Shown: positions 33,889 through 43,156, counted from the stretch's first letter. The stretch is 64,000 nt of DNA from an uncultured Lachnospiraceae bacterium (GCA_947176065.1 CAMWPB010000005.1:30273-94272), one strand, 5' to 3'. A program made the numbers and translations. The notes: generated from the sequence alone by a model not told the origin.

Positions 33889-34443
33889 ATGAAAAACAGT
33901 AGGACAAAGAAACTCACAACAGTAGGGATGCTGTGCGCATTTGCGTATGTGGCGGTGGCGGTCGGGCGCATTCCGGTCATACTCTTTTTGAAGTATGACC
34001 CGAAAGACGTCGTCATCGTGATCGGAGGTTTGATTTTCGGGCCGCTCACTTCTCTGGCAATGTCTGCGATTGTTTCCGTTGTGGAAATGGTCACAATCAG
34101 CAGCACGGGAATCTGGGGATGTGTGATGAATCTGCTTTCCAGCTGCTCCTTTGCGTGTACCGCGGCGTTTCTATATAAGAGACACCGTAGACGGTCGGGT
34201 GCCATAGCTGCTCTTGCCGCCGGCTGGGCGTGCCAGATTGCGGTAATGATGCTCTGGAACTATCTGGTGGCTCCAATCTATATGGGATATCCGAGAGAGG
34301 CGGTGAAAGCGTTGCTGCTTACGGCATTTTTGCCATTTAATTTGATTAAGGGCGGGCTGAATGCGGGAATTACTTTTTTCATCTACAAGCCGATTGTCAC
34401 GGCGCTGCGGCGGCTGCATCTGGTGGAAACAAGGAAGAACTGA
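33889..34443 (+). CDS. ribU: ECF transporter S component for riboflavin
   Basis: Riboflavin-specific membrane subunit that works with a shared EcfAAT energising module, which is not in the window. The 184 residues form about five to six helices. Family features are the start KKLTTVGMLCAFAYVAVAVGRIP, the YDPKDVVIVIGGLIFGP motif and the NLIKGGLNAGITFFIYKPI C-terminus. The FMN riboswitch upstream confirms the substrate. Confidence 0.93.
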   Translation: MKNSRTKKLTTVGMLCAFAYVAVAVGRIPVILFLKYDPKDVVIVIGGLIFGPLTSLAMSAIVSVVEMVTISSTGIWGCVMNLLSSCSFACTAAFLYKRHRRRSGAIAALAAGWACQIAVMMLWNYLVAPIYMGYPREAVKALLLTAFLPFNLIKGGLNAGITFFIYKPIVTALRRLHLVETRKN

Positions 34444-34451
34444 TATTTTTT

Positions 34452-34477
34452 TGTAACAAAACAGGAACCACCCCGTC
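34452..34477 (+). promoter_or_regulatory. ECF-type promoter of the 34.5-kb sigma gene
   Basis: TGTAAC (34452-34457) and CGTC (34474-34477), spacer 16 bp, match the -35 AAC and -10 CGTC signature of autoregulated ECF sigma factors. It lies 37 bp before the GTG start. Confidence 0.7.
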
Positions 34478-34513
34478 TAATCAATGAAATCACGGAAGAA
34501 GAGGTGATGAAAC

Positions 34514-35017
34514 GTGGAGAAAGCAGCATTTGAAAAACTGTATCAGGCGTACTATATGCGGGTGTATTCCTATGTGATGACGCTTGCGGGAAAGAGCCAC
34601 ATGGCAGAGGAGATCACGCAGGAAACGTTTTATAAAGCGTTTACCACAAACGCTTCGTTTCGCGGGGAATCAAATGCGGTAACATGGCTTTGCTCCATTG
34701 CCAGAAATCTTTTTGTCGATGAAATGCGGCGACAGGCAAAGCGTGCCGCACCCATACCGCCTGATGCAGACGCCGACAGCGGAGTTGACATTGCGCGCGA
34801 AGTGGAAGATAGGGATACTTCCTGTCAGATTCATCAGGTTTTACATAAACTGGAAGAGCCGTATCGTCAGGTGTTTGAGCTGCGGATCTTCGGAGAGATG
34901 TCTTTTCGGGAAATCAGCAGTATCTGCGGCAAGACAGAGAGCTGGGCGAGAGTCACATATCACCGTGCTAAATTGAAGATTATGGAAAGGATGGGGATTC
35001 ATGAAACTGAGTTGTAA
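34514..35017 (+). CDS. ECF RNA polymerase sigma factor
   Basis: Sigma factor of 167 residues. Region 2: AYYMRVYSYVMTLAGKSHMAEEITQETFYKAF and TWLCSIARNLFVDEMRR; region 4: PYRQVFELRIFGEMSFREISSI, SWARVTYHRAKLKIM. GTG start at 34514 after AGAGGTG. The stop lies 17 bp inside the anti-sigma gene, a standard pairing. The ECF-like promoter upstream suggests it transcribes its own gene. Confidence 0.92.
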   Translation: MEKAAFEKLYQAYYMRVYSYVMTLAGKSHMAEEITQETFYKAFTTNASFRGESNAVTWLCSIARNLFVDEMRRQAKRAAPIPPDADADSGVDIAREVEDRDTSCQIHQVLHKLEEPYRQVFELRIFGEMSFREISSICGKTESWARVTYHRAKLKIMERMGIHETEL

Positions 35018-35978
35018 TGTTGTAAGGGACTTGCTTCCGCTCTATGCGGATCAGATATGCAGTGAGGAGAGCAGAGGACTTGTGGAGGAGCATCTGACAG
35101 ACTGCAGGGATTGTTCTGTGCTATTGCGGCAGATGCGAAGCGAGGAGATGGAGAGCAGTCTGGAAACAGAGACTGTGGACGTGATTCACAGGCAGGCAAA
35201 TTTTTTTAAGAGGAAATCTGCCGTGATTGGCGCGGCGATTGCAGGCGTTTTCATGATTCCTGTTCTGGTCTGCCTGATCGTGAATCTTGCGACCGGGGCA
35301 GCTCTTGACTGGTTCTTCATTGTACTGGCTTCGCTTCTGACAGCGGCCTCTCTGAGCATTGTGCCGCTGATGATGCCGGATCATAAAGTACTTTGGACAC
35401 TGGGCACATTCACGGCAAGTCTGTTCCTGCTGTTTGGCGTAATCTGTATATACACGCACGGAACATGGTTTTTCCTTGTGTCGGCAACGGTTCTGTTCGG
35501 ACTTTCGGTCTGCTTTCTTCCGGTTGCAGTATATGCAGAACCGCTCAAAGCGATGCTTGGCGGTTCCAAGGGTCTGACGGTGATGGCTGTCGATACTTTC
35601 TTGTATGTGCTGATGATGGGCGTTATCGGAGTGTATGTGGATTCTTCCGTCTTTTGGCGCCTTGCACCCAGGATATCCTTTCCGTGTCTGGTACTTGCAT
35701 GGCTTGTGTTCCTGCTGATCCGATATGCGAAATGTAACGGATTCCTGAAAGCTGGCGTATGTACGACTCTGATCGGGGTTTACAGTTTCTTCGCCAACTA
35801 TTTGGTCAACAGATGGATCGGGACCGAGAGTTCCATGCCTGCCTTTCACCCTTTTATCTGGAGAGTCGATACGATTGACGGCAATATCAGATGGCTTGTT
35901 CTGTTAGGCGGTTGTATTACGGGAATTGCGCTGATGGTTCACGGCATATTCGTTCAGGCGAAGAAAGATATAGAATGA
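35001..35978 (+). CDS. Zinc-finger anti-sigma factor, multi-pass
   Basis: Protein of 325 residues. The N-terminal zf-HC2 type zinc-binding anti-sigma domain has the His-x3-Cys-x2-Cys core in EEHLTDCRDC. A cytoplasmic linker is followed by about seven to eight hydrophobic helices from residue 75 to the end. It should hold the 34.5-kb sigma factor at the membrane. The signal that releases it is unknown. Confidence 0.82.
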   Translation: MKLSCNVVRDLLPLYADQICSEESRGLVEEHLTDCRDCSVLLRQMRSEEMESSLETETVDVIHRQANFFKRKSAVIGAAIAGVFMIPVLVCLIVNLATGAALDWFFIVLASLLTAASLSIVPLMMPDHKVLWTLGTFTASLFLLFGVICIYTHGTWFFLVSATVLFGLSVCFLPVAVYAEPLKAMLGGSKGLTVMAVDTFLYVLMMGVIGVYVDSSVFWRLAPRISFPCLVLAWLVFLLIRYAKCNGFLKAGVCTTLIGVYSFFANYLVNRWIGTESSMPAFHPFIWRVDTIDGNIRWLVLLGGCITGIALMVHGIFVQAKKDIE

Positions 35979-35998
35979 TCAGCCGTTAAAGAAAGCCG

Positions 35999-36028
35999 TT
36001 GAAAATGCCCTTCGGAATGCTGTATATT
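35999..36028 (+). promoter_or_regulatory. Promoter of the BceRS-like operon
   Basis: TTGAAA (35999-36004) and TATATT (36023-36028), spacer 18 bp, about 70 bp before the regulator start. Confidence 0.5.
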
Positions 36029-36098
36029 GAATTGGGACGGTTTTTCATCCCACGGAATGAAAGGCTGGACTATGGACAGTTTCTGAAGAAGGGTGTGG

Positions 36099-36812
36099 AT
36101 GGCAATGTATAGAATACTTGTGGTGGAGGACGACGCGGTCATCGCAGGGCAGATCGGGAAATATCTGGAAAAATGGGGCTATGAGGTGGAGGCGGTCAGG
36201 GATTTTGCGGATGTGATGGGACAGTTTGTATCCTGCGGGCCCCAGCTTGTGCTGATGGATATCGGTCTGCCCTTCTACAACGGCTACTACTGGTGCGGAG
36301 AGATCCGCAAGGTATCCCAGGTGCCGATCATCTTTATCTCTTCCGCTTCGGACAATATGAACGTGGTGATGGCGGTCAATATGGGCGGCGATGATTTTGT
36401 GGTGAAGCCCTTTGATCTGGAGATCCTGCAGGCCAAGATACAGGCGCTTTTGAGGAGGGCTTATGCGTTCACGGCACCGGGTGCGGTGCTGGAGTACAGG
36501 GGCGTTTTGCTGAATATGACGGATATGTCACTTTCTTGCCACAAAAAGCAGGGGGCACATGGGGAGAATGAGCGGATAGAGCTGACGAAAAACGAGTTCC
36601 GCATTTTGCAGTCGCTTTTCGAGGCGGCAGGCGGTGTGGTAAGCCGGGATACGCTGATGAAACGGCTTTGGGATGACGAGTGCTTTGTGGACGACAACAC
36701 CCTCACGGTGAATATGAACCGCCTGCGCAAACGGCTTGCGGAAATCGGGCTTTCCGGGATGATCCAGACGAAGAAGGGCGTGGGGTATTTGCTGGGGGAG
36801 ACAGAAACATAG
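36099..36812 (+). CDS. OmpR-type response regulator, BceR-like
   Basis: Regulator of 237 residues. Receiver: acidic pair in VVEDDAV, phospho-acceptor in LVLMDIGLP, lysine in VVKPFD. Winged-helix C-terminal domain: LTKNEFRILQSLFEAAGGVVSRDTLMKRLW and TVNMNRLRKRL, with KKGVGYLL at the end. The tandem start choices 36093, 36099 and 36105 are all possible; 36099 has the best spacing to AGAAGGG. It pairs with the kinase 60 bp downstream and likely controls bceAB. Confidence 0.88.
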   Translation: MAMYRILVVEDDAVIAGQIGKYLEKWGYEVEAVRDFADVMGQFVSCGPQLVLMDIGLPFYNGYYWCGEIRKVSQVPIIFISSASDNMNVVMAVNMGGDDFVVKPFDLEILQAKIQALLRRAYAFTAPGAVLEYRGVLLNMTDMSLSCHKKQGAHGENERIELTKNEFRILQSLFEAAGGVVSRDTLMKRLWDDECFVDDNTLTVNMNRLRKRLAEIGLSGMIQTKKGVGYLLGETET

Positions 36813-36872
36813 AGGCGGTGATACGGTATTGTGGGTCGGTTTGTGAGAGACAGCTTTGACATGGAGGCAGCG

Positions 36873-37970
36873 ATGGAGAAAAAAACGCACATTACGGCGG
36901 CCTATCTGCGGGAGCGGGTCATCCCGGTTTCTTTCTATATAGCGGAGGCGCTTGTTTTTATGATGATAGCCGCTCTCTACGGCTATGAGGGCGTGTTTAT
37001 GAATATGACCTATGCGCTGGGGATTGCGGCCTTTTTCGGAGGCTGTTTTCTTTTGTGGGATTATCTGAGATACCGGGAGAAATATAAGGAGCTGCAGCGT
37101 CTCCTCGCGGCGGAAGAGAGAACGGACGATCTGCCGCAGACTGCATCCGCCATGGAGCAGGCATACCAGCGGATCATTGCGGCACAGGAGGCGGAGAAAA
37201 AGGCGCTGGTTACACAGCTTGACGAGAAACAGCAGAACATGGCGGACTATTATACTATGTGGACCCATCAGATCAAGATACCGCTCTCAGCCATGGATCT
37301 GCTTTTGCAGAATGCGGACGAAAATGCGGGCGGGAATGCAGAGAGGGGCGCAGGCGGCGGTGGAGAGGAGCAGACCATCAAACAACTCCGGGAGGAAGTT
37401 TTCAAGACCGGGCAGTATGTGGATATGGCCCTCCATTACGCCAGAATGGAGAGCATTTCCGCCGATCTTTCCTTTGCAAGGCTGGATGTGGGAGAGCTGG
37501 TAAAGGGGGCCCTCAAAAAATATTGGATTCTCTTTAGTGGGGCAGGCATCGGACTTAAGCTGGAAGAATGCCATGCGCAGGTGGTCACCGACGGCAAATG
37601 GTTTTCCTTTGTGATAGAACAGGTTTTGTCCAATGCGTTAAAGTACACGAGGGAGGGAGCAATCTCCATCTACGGGGCGGACGAAAACGGCAGTCACACG
37701 GAGGAAGGATGCAGTTATCTCGTCATTGAAGATACGGGAATCGGGATTGAGGAGGGTGATCTGCCCCGCATTTTTGAGCGGGGATTTACGGGATATAACG
37801 GCCGTCTTGGAAACAAGTCCACGGGAATCGGTCTGTATCTGTGCAGGCAGATCATGGACAGGCTGGGGTTACCGATCCGTGTGGAGTCCAGGCGGAATGA
37901 GGGGACGAAGGTATTTCTGGGGATCGCGCAGGAAAATATGTGGTATAATGGGGAAAACGTAAAGGAATGA
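36873..37970 (+). CDS. Intramembrane-sensing histidine kinase, BceS-like
   Basis: Kinase of 365 residues. Two TM helices (about 13-60) with almost no external loop mark the BceS type, which senses through its ABC transporter. The phospho-acceptor histidine is in MWTHQIKIPLSAMDLLL. ATP-binding motifs: N box EQVLSNALKYTREG, G1 EDTGIGIEEGDL, F box RIFERGFTG, G2 KSTGIGLYL. ATG 36873 follows GGAGG; a GTG at 36831 would add 14 residues. A poly-Gly/Ala linker (near residues 150-165) is unusual. Confidence 0.87.
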   Translation: MEKKTHITAAYLRERVIPVSFYIAEALVFMMIAALYGYEGVFMNMTYALGIAAFFGGCFLLWDYLRYREKYKELQRLLAAEERTDDLPQTASAMEQAYQRIIAAQEAEKKALVTQLDEKQQNMADYYTMWTHQIKIPLSAMDLLLQNADENAGGNAERGAGGGGEEQTIKQLREEVFKTGQYVDMALHYARMESISADLSFARLDVGELVKGALKKYWILFSGAGIGLKLEECHAQVVTDGKWFSFVIEQVLSNALKYTREGAISIYGADENGSHTEEGCSYLVIEDTGIGIEEGDLPRIFERGFTGYNGRLGNKSTGIGLYLCRQIMDRLGLPIRVESRRNEGTKVFLGIAQENMWYNGENVKE

Positions 37971-37999
37971 GGCGGACAGAGCCTTTATAGGAACAGACG

Positions 38000-38953
38000 A
38001 TGACAAAACGGAAAAGGGCTGTGAAGATAATGTACATAATCGTCATCATAGTGGCGGCATTGCTGCTGGTCATATACGGCAATCACAGAGTGCGCCTTAA
38101 GAGAGAAGCCGCACTTCGTTCGCCGCTTGGCCAGATGGTTGCAGTGGACGGACACAATATGAGCGTCTATATGGAGGGAACGGGCAGCACAACGCTTGTT
38201 TTTATGTCGGGCGGCGGCACCTGTTCGCCCATACTGGATTTCAAATCCCTCTATTCCCTTCTGAGCGATAACTATAAAATTGCCGTTGTAGAAAAATTTG
38301 GGTACGGTTTCAGTGATGTTGTCGATAAGAGCAGGGATATAGATTCTGTTCTTGAGGACACAAGGGCCGCTCTTGCGGCAGCGGGATTGACTGCGCCTTA
38401 TGTCCTTTGCCCGCACTCCATGTCGGGACTGGAGGCGCTGTATTGGGCGCAGAAATATCCAGATGAGGTGTCCGCAATTGTGGGGCTTGATATGGCCGTG
38501 CCGGAGTACTATGACAGCATGAACATAAATATACCGCTTATGCGCGTCTCAGGGTGGGCTGCCAATATAGGCGTTACCCGGCTGATTCCGGGCATAGCGG
38601 ACAGTGACGCGATAAAGTACGGTACATTGTCGGACAAAGAGAAAGAAATCTACAGAGCGGTCTTCTACAGCCGGACGGCAACCAAAACCATGATAAACGA
38701 AGCGCAGGCGGTGAGGGAAAATGCGGAGAAAGTGAAGAATCTTGGCGTGCCTCAGATTCCCATGCTGTTATTTATTTCGGATGGTTCGGGAGGAACAGGA
38801 TTTGATAAGGAGACATGGCGGAACATTCCGATAAAATATATAGCGCAGGTGGATGGAGGAAAGTATATAGAGTTGGATTGCCCGCACTATGTTCACGATT
38901 ACGAGTACAGGACGATAAGCGAAAGTATCCTTGCTTTTTTGGCGGATCAGTAA
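38000..38953 (+). CDS. Membrane-anchored alpha/beta hydrolase in the Bce locus
   Basis: Hydrolase of 317 residues with one N-terminal TM helix (about 8-26). The alpha/beta-hydrolase pattern is VEKFGYGFSD, nucleophile elbow CPHSMSGLEA (HSMSG), a candidate acid in FISDGSGG and a histidine in CPHYVHDYE. It lies between the BceRS-like pair and the BceAB-like transporter in the same direction. An accessory detoxification role is possible but inferred from position only. Confidence 0.78.
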   Translation: MTKRKRAVKIMYIIVIIVAALLLVIYGNHRVRLKREAALRSPLGQMVAVDGHNMSVYMEGTGSTTLVFMSGGGTCSPILDFKSLYSLLSDNYKIAVVEKFGYGFSDVVDKSRDIDSVLEDTRAALAAAGLTAPYVLCPHSMSGLEALYWAQKYPDEVSAIVGLDMAVPEYYDSMNINIPLMRVSGWAANIGVTRLIPGIADSDAIKYGTLSDKEKEIYRAVFYSRTATKTMINEAQAVRENAEKVKNLGVPQIPMLLFISDGSGGTGFDKETWRNIPIKYIAQVDGGKYIELDCPHYVHDYEYRTISESILAFLADQ

Positions 38954-39010
38954 CCGGCCGTTTTTAGAAGAGGAGAATGCAGGAAAAGGCACAGCGCGAA
39001 AAAATTGATC

Positions 39011-39046
39011 CTTACAAAAATGTAAGTTACCACAGGGAAATGTAAG
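39011..39046 (+). promoter_or_regulatory. Candidate BceR-type operator before the ABC transporter
   Basis: Palindrome CTTACA-AAAA-TGTAAG at 39011-39026 plus a further TGTAAG half-site at 39041-39046, about 100 bp before the ATPase gene. The pattern and position fit the binding site of the regulator encoded at 36099. Confidence 0.6.
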
Positions 39047-39145
39047 CCGGATACATGGCAGGACATTTCCTTTTTGCTTATGATGGAAACATGTCATGCG
39101 AAACGCAGCAGGATACGCAAAATCTACAAGAAAGAGAGGACAGAC

Positions 39146-39919
39146 ATGTCACTTTTAACCGTAAAAAACGTAAAGAAAATATATACTACCCGTTTCGGCT
39201 CGGTCAAGGTGCAGGCGTTATATGACGTGAACTTTTCCGTGGAGGAGGGAGAGTATGTGGCCATCATGGGCGAGTCCGGTTCCGGGAAGACCACGCTGTT
39301 AAATATTCTGGCGTCTCTGGATACCGCCACCAGCGGACAGGTGCTGTTAAACGGGCAGGAGCTTTCCAAAGTCACCCAGAAAGACCTGTGCGCGTTCCGG
39401 CGCGACCATCTGGGCTTTGTCTTTCAGGACTTTAATCTGCTTGACACCATGTCTCTGCGGGACAATATTTTCCTGCCGCTGGTGCTGGCGGGGATGCCTT
39501 ACCGGGAGATGGAGGAGCGGCTTGGGCCTCTTTCTGAGAAACTGGCGATTACAGACCTTCTGGATAAATACCCCTACGAAGTGTCGGGCGGGCAGAAACA
39601 GCGGGCGGCGGTATGCCGGGCATTGATCACGAAGCCGGATATCGTGCTGGCTGACGAGCCCACGGGAGCGCTGGATTCCCGTGCGTCGAAAAAACTGCTT
39701 AAGCTCTTTGGGGAAATCAACGGGGAGGGACAGACGATTCTCATGGTGACCCACAGCATTCAGGCGGCAGCCCATGCGGGGCGGGTACTTTTTATCAAAG
39801 ACGGCTGTGTGTTCCACCAGATCTATCGGGGCGGCCATGACCGGGAGGAGATGTACCGCATGATATCGGATGCCCTGACGGTGATGCAGACACAGCAGGG
39901 AGGGGAAGCGTATGAATAA
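39146..39919 (+). CDS. ABC transporter ATPase, BceA-like
   Basis: ATPase of 257 residues driving the FtsX-type permease encoded next. Walker A GESGSGKTT, Q-loop FVFQDFNLLD, signature VSGGQKQR, Walker B IVLADEPTGALDS, H-loop VTHS. The ALDSR extension is typical of the LolD/MacB/BceA group. ATG 39146 follows GAGAGGA. It overlaps the permease gene by 8 bp. The system probably gives resistance to bacitracin-like or lantibiotic peptides. Confidence 0.92.
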   Translation: MSLLTVKNVKKIYTTRFGSVKVQALYDVNFSVEEGEYVAIMGESGSGKTTLLNILASLDTATSGQVLLNGQELSKVTQKDLCAFRRDHLGFVFQDFNLLDTMSLRDNIFLPLVLAGMPYREMEERLGPLSEKLAITDLLDKYPYEVSGGQKQRAAVCRALITKPDIVLADEPTGALDSRASKKLLKLFGEINGEGQTILMVTHSIQAAAHAGRVLFIKDGCVFHQIYRGGHDREEMYRMISDALTVMQTQQGGEAYE

Positions 39920-41918
39920 AATGAAATTACTGCCCGTGATGGCGTACAGGGGCGTGAAACAGAACCGGCTGGTTTACCGACCGTATCTGCTGGCGTGCTT
40001 TTTCTCCGTATTCAGTTACTACCTGTTTTCGTCCCTTCTGCACAACGACCTGATGGAGAGACTGCCAAAGGCCGCCTATGCGTGGATGATGTTAAGCATT
40101 GGAAAAGGGCTGCTCTCTGTTATCCTGCTGTTGTTTCTGCTTTATGCGGGCAGCTATCTGCAAAAGCGGCGTAAACGGGAGCTGGGTCTGTACAGTCTTT
40201 TGGGACTGGAGCGGAAACATATCGGCATCCTGCTTTTCTGGGAGAATGCGGGGATGTATCTGGTCAGCGTATCGGCGGGGATTATATTGGGGTTTGTGCT
40301 GAATAAACTGATGTTTCTGCTGCTGCTTCGCATGTCGCGGCTGCAAGTGGATGTGGTGTTCTATTTTTCCGTGGAGGCGGTTGTGGAGACGCTTCGGTAT
40401 TTTGCGTTTGTTTTCCTCAGCGTCTATATCAGAAGCCTGTGGGGATTCTGCCGCATGAAACCGACAGAGCTTATGTCCGAGAGCAGGAAAGGCGAGAAGG
40501 AGGTGAAACGGGTCTGGCTGTGGTCTGTCATCGGAGGCATTCTGCTTGTATGCGGCTATTATATTTCCGTCACGAGCAAGCTGGACAGCATGATTTTCAC
40601 GGATTTTTTTCTGGCGGTATTTCTGGTGGTATTGGGCACCTATTTTCTGTTTACCTCGGGCAGTGTGGCTTTTCTCAAATTTTTGAAAAAGAGAAAATAT
40701 ATCTACTACAGGCCCGCCAATCAGGTGACGATCTCCGGCATGCTGTACCGCATGAAAAAGAATGCGGCGGGACTGTCCAATATCTGTATTTTTTCCACCA
40801 TGCTCCTGATTACGTTGACCTGTACGGTCACTATGTGGGTCGGGATGGATCAGATTGCCTATTATGATTACCCGTATGACCTGCAGGCGGCCTATTCGGA
40901 GAACAGTGATGTGATGGAAAAGGCATGGGAGAAGGCGGAGGAGCTTTCGGAGAAATACGGGCAGGGCATAGCGAGGCTGGACGATTACCATGCCATGAAG
41001 CTGGACTGCGGCAAACAGGAGGACAGCAATGTGTTTACGTCCGCTGCCGGACTTGCCTTTGCCGATCAGTATGACGTTACCCTGCTGACACTGGATGACT
41101 ATAACCGTCTGGAAGGAGAGAGCCGAAGCCTTAAGGAAAATGAAGTATTTCTCTACGCAACGGGGACGCCTTTTGGGTTTGACACAGTGAATTTTATGGG
41201 TGTGGAGGCGTCGGTCAAGGACGAGCCGGAGCGGATTTATCCCTACCCGCAGGCGAAAAACCGAATGTTCGACTTTATCTCCCAGTATGTGATTGTGGTG
41301 AAGGACAAAGCGGCGCTCGACAGATTTGTGACGGCGTGGGCAAAGATGAACGGAGTGACGGATCTGGAGGGATTTTTACACAGTGGGACACGGGAACTAT
41401 GCCTGCTGCTTGACGGGAACGAAACAGAGAGGGATGCGTATATAGACGAGTGGTCAGAGTGGTGTCAGGGGCAGCAGGACTTCCTGCGCTTAGAAAACGG
41501 TCTGGAGGGAAGAGACGAGGACCGCGCCATGAACGGGGGCCTGCTCTTCATCGGTATGGTCTTTGGCATCCTTTTCTTCGTGTGTTTCTTGCTCATCATG
41601 TATTTCAAACAGGTTTCGGAGGGGTACGAGGATCAGGACAGCTTTGGGATCATGCGGAAGGTGGGCATGAGTGACGAGGAAATAAGGGCAGCCATACGCA
41701 GGCAGATTCTGCTGGTGTTTTTCCTGCCGCTTGCGGGCGCGCTCCTGCACACCGCTGCCGGACTGGTGATGGTCAACGGCCTTCTGGCGGCCCTGCGGTT
41801 CTTTGACACAGCGCTTTTGATCCGCTGCTGCGTGAGCGTGTCGGCGGTGGTCGCGGTTCTGTATGCGGGGAGCTATATGATGACGGCAAAGACGTATTAC
41901 CGGATTGTGAGGAAATGA
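39912..41918 (+). CDS. FtsX-type ABC permease, BceB-like
   Basis: Permease of 668 residues. About ten TM helices: one near 20-40, groups of three near 50-170 and 200-260, one at 285-310, then a large external domain of about 210 residues (about 315-535) between helices 7 and 8, and three C-terminal helices. This layout is diagnostic for BceB-type peptide-antibiotic transporters. Late motif SFGIMRKVGMSDEEIR is the FtsX coupling segment that contacts the ATPase. Confidence 0.9.
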   Translation: MNKMKLLPVMAYRGVKQNRLVYRPYLLACFFSVFSYYLFSSLLHNDLMERLPKAAYAWMMLSIGKGLLSVILLLFLLYAGSYLQKRRKRELGLYSLLGLERKHIGILLFWENAGMYLVSVSAGIILGFVLNKLMFLLLLRMSRLQVDVVFYFSVEAVVETLRYFAFVFLSVYIRSLWGFCRMKPTELMSESRKGEKEVKRVWLWSVIGGILLVCGYYISVTSKLDSMIFTDFFLAVFLVVLGTYFLFTSGSVAFLKFLKKRKYIYYRPANQVTISGMLYRMKKNAAGLSNICIFSTMLLITLTCTVTMWVGMDQIAYYDYPYDLQAAYSENSDVMEKAWEKAEELSEKYGQGIARLDDYHAMKLDCGKQEDSNVFTSAAGLAFADQYDVTLLTLDDYNRLEGESRSLKENEVFLYATGTPFGFDTVNFMGVEASVKDEPERIYPYPQAKNRMFDFISQYVIVVKDKAALDRFVTAWAKMNGVTDLEGFLHSGTRELCLLLDGNETERDAYIDEWSEWCQGQQDFLRLENGLEGRDEDRAMNGGLLFIGMVFGILFFVCFLLIMYFKQVSEGYEDQDSFGIMRKVGMSDEEIRAAIRRQILLVFFLPLAGALLHTAAGLVMVNGLLAALRFFDTALLIRCCVSVSAVVAVLYAGSYMMTAKTYYRIVRK

Positions 41919-42000
41919 AACGGGAGTAAGGGAAGAAAAAGTGAGGGCAGCGCATATCAGGGATGATGTACGCTGCCTTTGTCAGGATTATGACTGGTGT

Positions 42001-42858
42001 TTATTTCCGGGTAATCGGAATCCAGATCTCCGAGCGGTAGTTCTCATCGGCAGTCCCCTTCGGGTACTTGTCCGGCCGGTCGTACATTTCGATGCAGTAG
42101 CCTGCCGCGAACTCATACTCCTTTAAAGCAGGGAGCCATTCGGAGAAGATACGGGTGTTGATGTCCTGCAGGGTGTCCGGCAGGGGACCGATACAGGGGA
42201 AGACGGCCCAGGTGAAAGCGGGAATGGTCTTTGTCACAAAGCCTTCCGGGATATCCATGGAGGGATCGTAGAGATCTGCAATCAGATACTCAAAACTTTC
42301 ATTTCCCATCAGGCAGTCGATATTGACGCCGAAATGACCTCCCACATATCTGCATTTTTTCTGGGCATAGTGCTCCTCCCAGAAGGCAGGGATTTCCTGC
42401 TTGGCGTTCTCGTAGCCGAAGGTGCGGGAAGCGCCGAGTACCGTAAAACTTTCTTTTTTCGTAATTCTGTAATCCATCAGATAACCACCTTTCAAAGAGA
42501 TTGTCAGTTTCAGCGGGGCAAAGGACTTTAACAGTACGCCCTCCTTGCGCGCCATAGAGGGCGTGATGCCGTGGAAACGGGTGAAGGCTTTGGTGAAGCT
42601 GTCGGGGGAGTCGTAGCCGTATTTGAGGGCGAGATCGATGATCTTCGCATTCTCCGCAATCAGCTCTCCGCCCGCCAGGGCAAGCCTGCGGTTACGGATG
42701 TATTCCGCCACCGTGTAGCCGCAGAGCATGCTGAACCCTTTCTGGAAATAAAAGGGCGAGATGCAGACGTGCCTTGCCACGGCTTCTGTGTCGATGTCCT
42801 CTGTGATATGCGTCTCAATGTAGTCTACGGCGTCTCCGATTGCCTTCATCCATTCCAT
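42001..42858 (-). CDS. AraC-family regulator with GyrI-like effector domain
   Basis: Regulator of 285 residues. Two helix-turn-helix motifs fill residues 1-110 (VARHVCISPFYFQKGFSMLCG and ALKYGYDSPDSFTKAFTRFHG). The C-terminal half (about 125-285) is a GyrI/SOUL-like small-molecule-binding domain with FTVLGASRTF and ending YRSEIWIPI. Proteins of this design (Rob, BmrR-like) sense hydrophobic drugs. It is on the minus strand between bceB and an AAA ATPase gene; the target is unknown. Confidence 0.9.
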   Translation of the reverse strand: MEWMKAIGDAVDYIETHITEDIDTEAVARHVCISPFYFQKGFSMLCGYTVAEYIRNRRLALAGGELIAENAKIIDLALKYGYDSPDSFTKAFTRFHGITPSMARKEGVLLKSFAPLKLTISLKGGYLMDYRITKKESFTVLGASRTFGYENAKQEIPAFWEEHYAQKKCRYVGGHFGVNIDCLMGNESFEYLIADLYDPSMDIPEGFVTKTIPAFTWAVFPCIGPLPDTLQDINTRIFSEWLPALKEYEFAAGYCIEMYDRPDKYPKGTADENYRSEIWIPITRK

Positions 42859-43012
42859 GCGTTGTCTCCTTTGCGTTTGCTGTAACTGTAGTATAACTTT
42901 GTGTAAGGCGGTGTGCCCGATTTTGTGTGGTTTGTTTTGTCGGGGCGGCAGTGTGGGCGGTTTTGCGTTTGTTAATTATAATCTCAGAAGCTGTAATCTT
43001 TGGCAACGCCAA

Positions 43013-43060
43013 CAAGAATTACGCAGTAATTCTTGTGACGCAAGCTGCTGAGCTTGCGTC
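43013..43060. other. Two adjoining perfect hairpins upstream of the second AAA ATPase
   Basis: CAAGAATTAC-GCA-GTAATTCTTG (43013-43035) and GACGCAAGCT-GCTG-AGCTTGCGTC (43037-43060) are each perfect 10-bp stems with 3- and 4-nt loops, one base apart. No T-run follows. They lie in the 298-bp divergent gap between the AraC gene and the ATPase gene. Confidence 0.7.
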
Positions 43061-43105
43061 TATTATATCACATAAGAAAGTTTCGGACTTACAGGTCAGA
43101 AACTG

Positions 43106-43133
43106 TTGTATAATTTATAGTTTTGGATATAAT
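43106..43133 (+). promoter_or_regulatory. Promoter of the second AAA ATPase gene
   Basis: TTGTAT (43106-43111) and TATAAT (43128-43133), spacer 16 bp, 23 bp before the ATG at 43157. Confidence 0.5.
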
Positions 43134-43156
43134 AGAAGTAAAGTAGGAGGTGCGAG

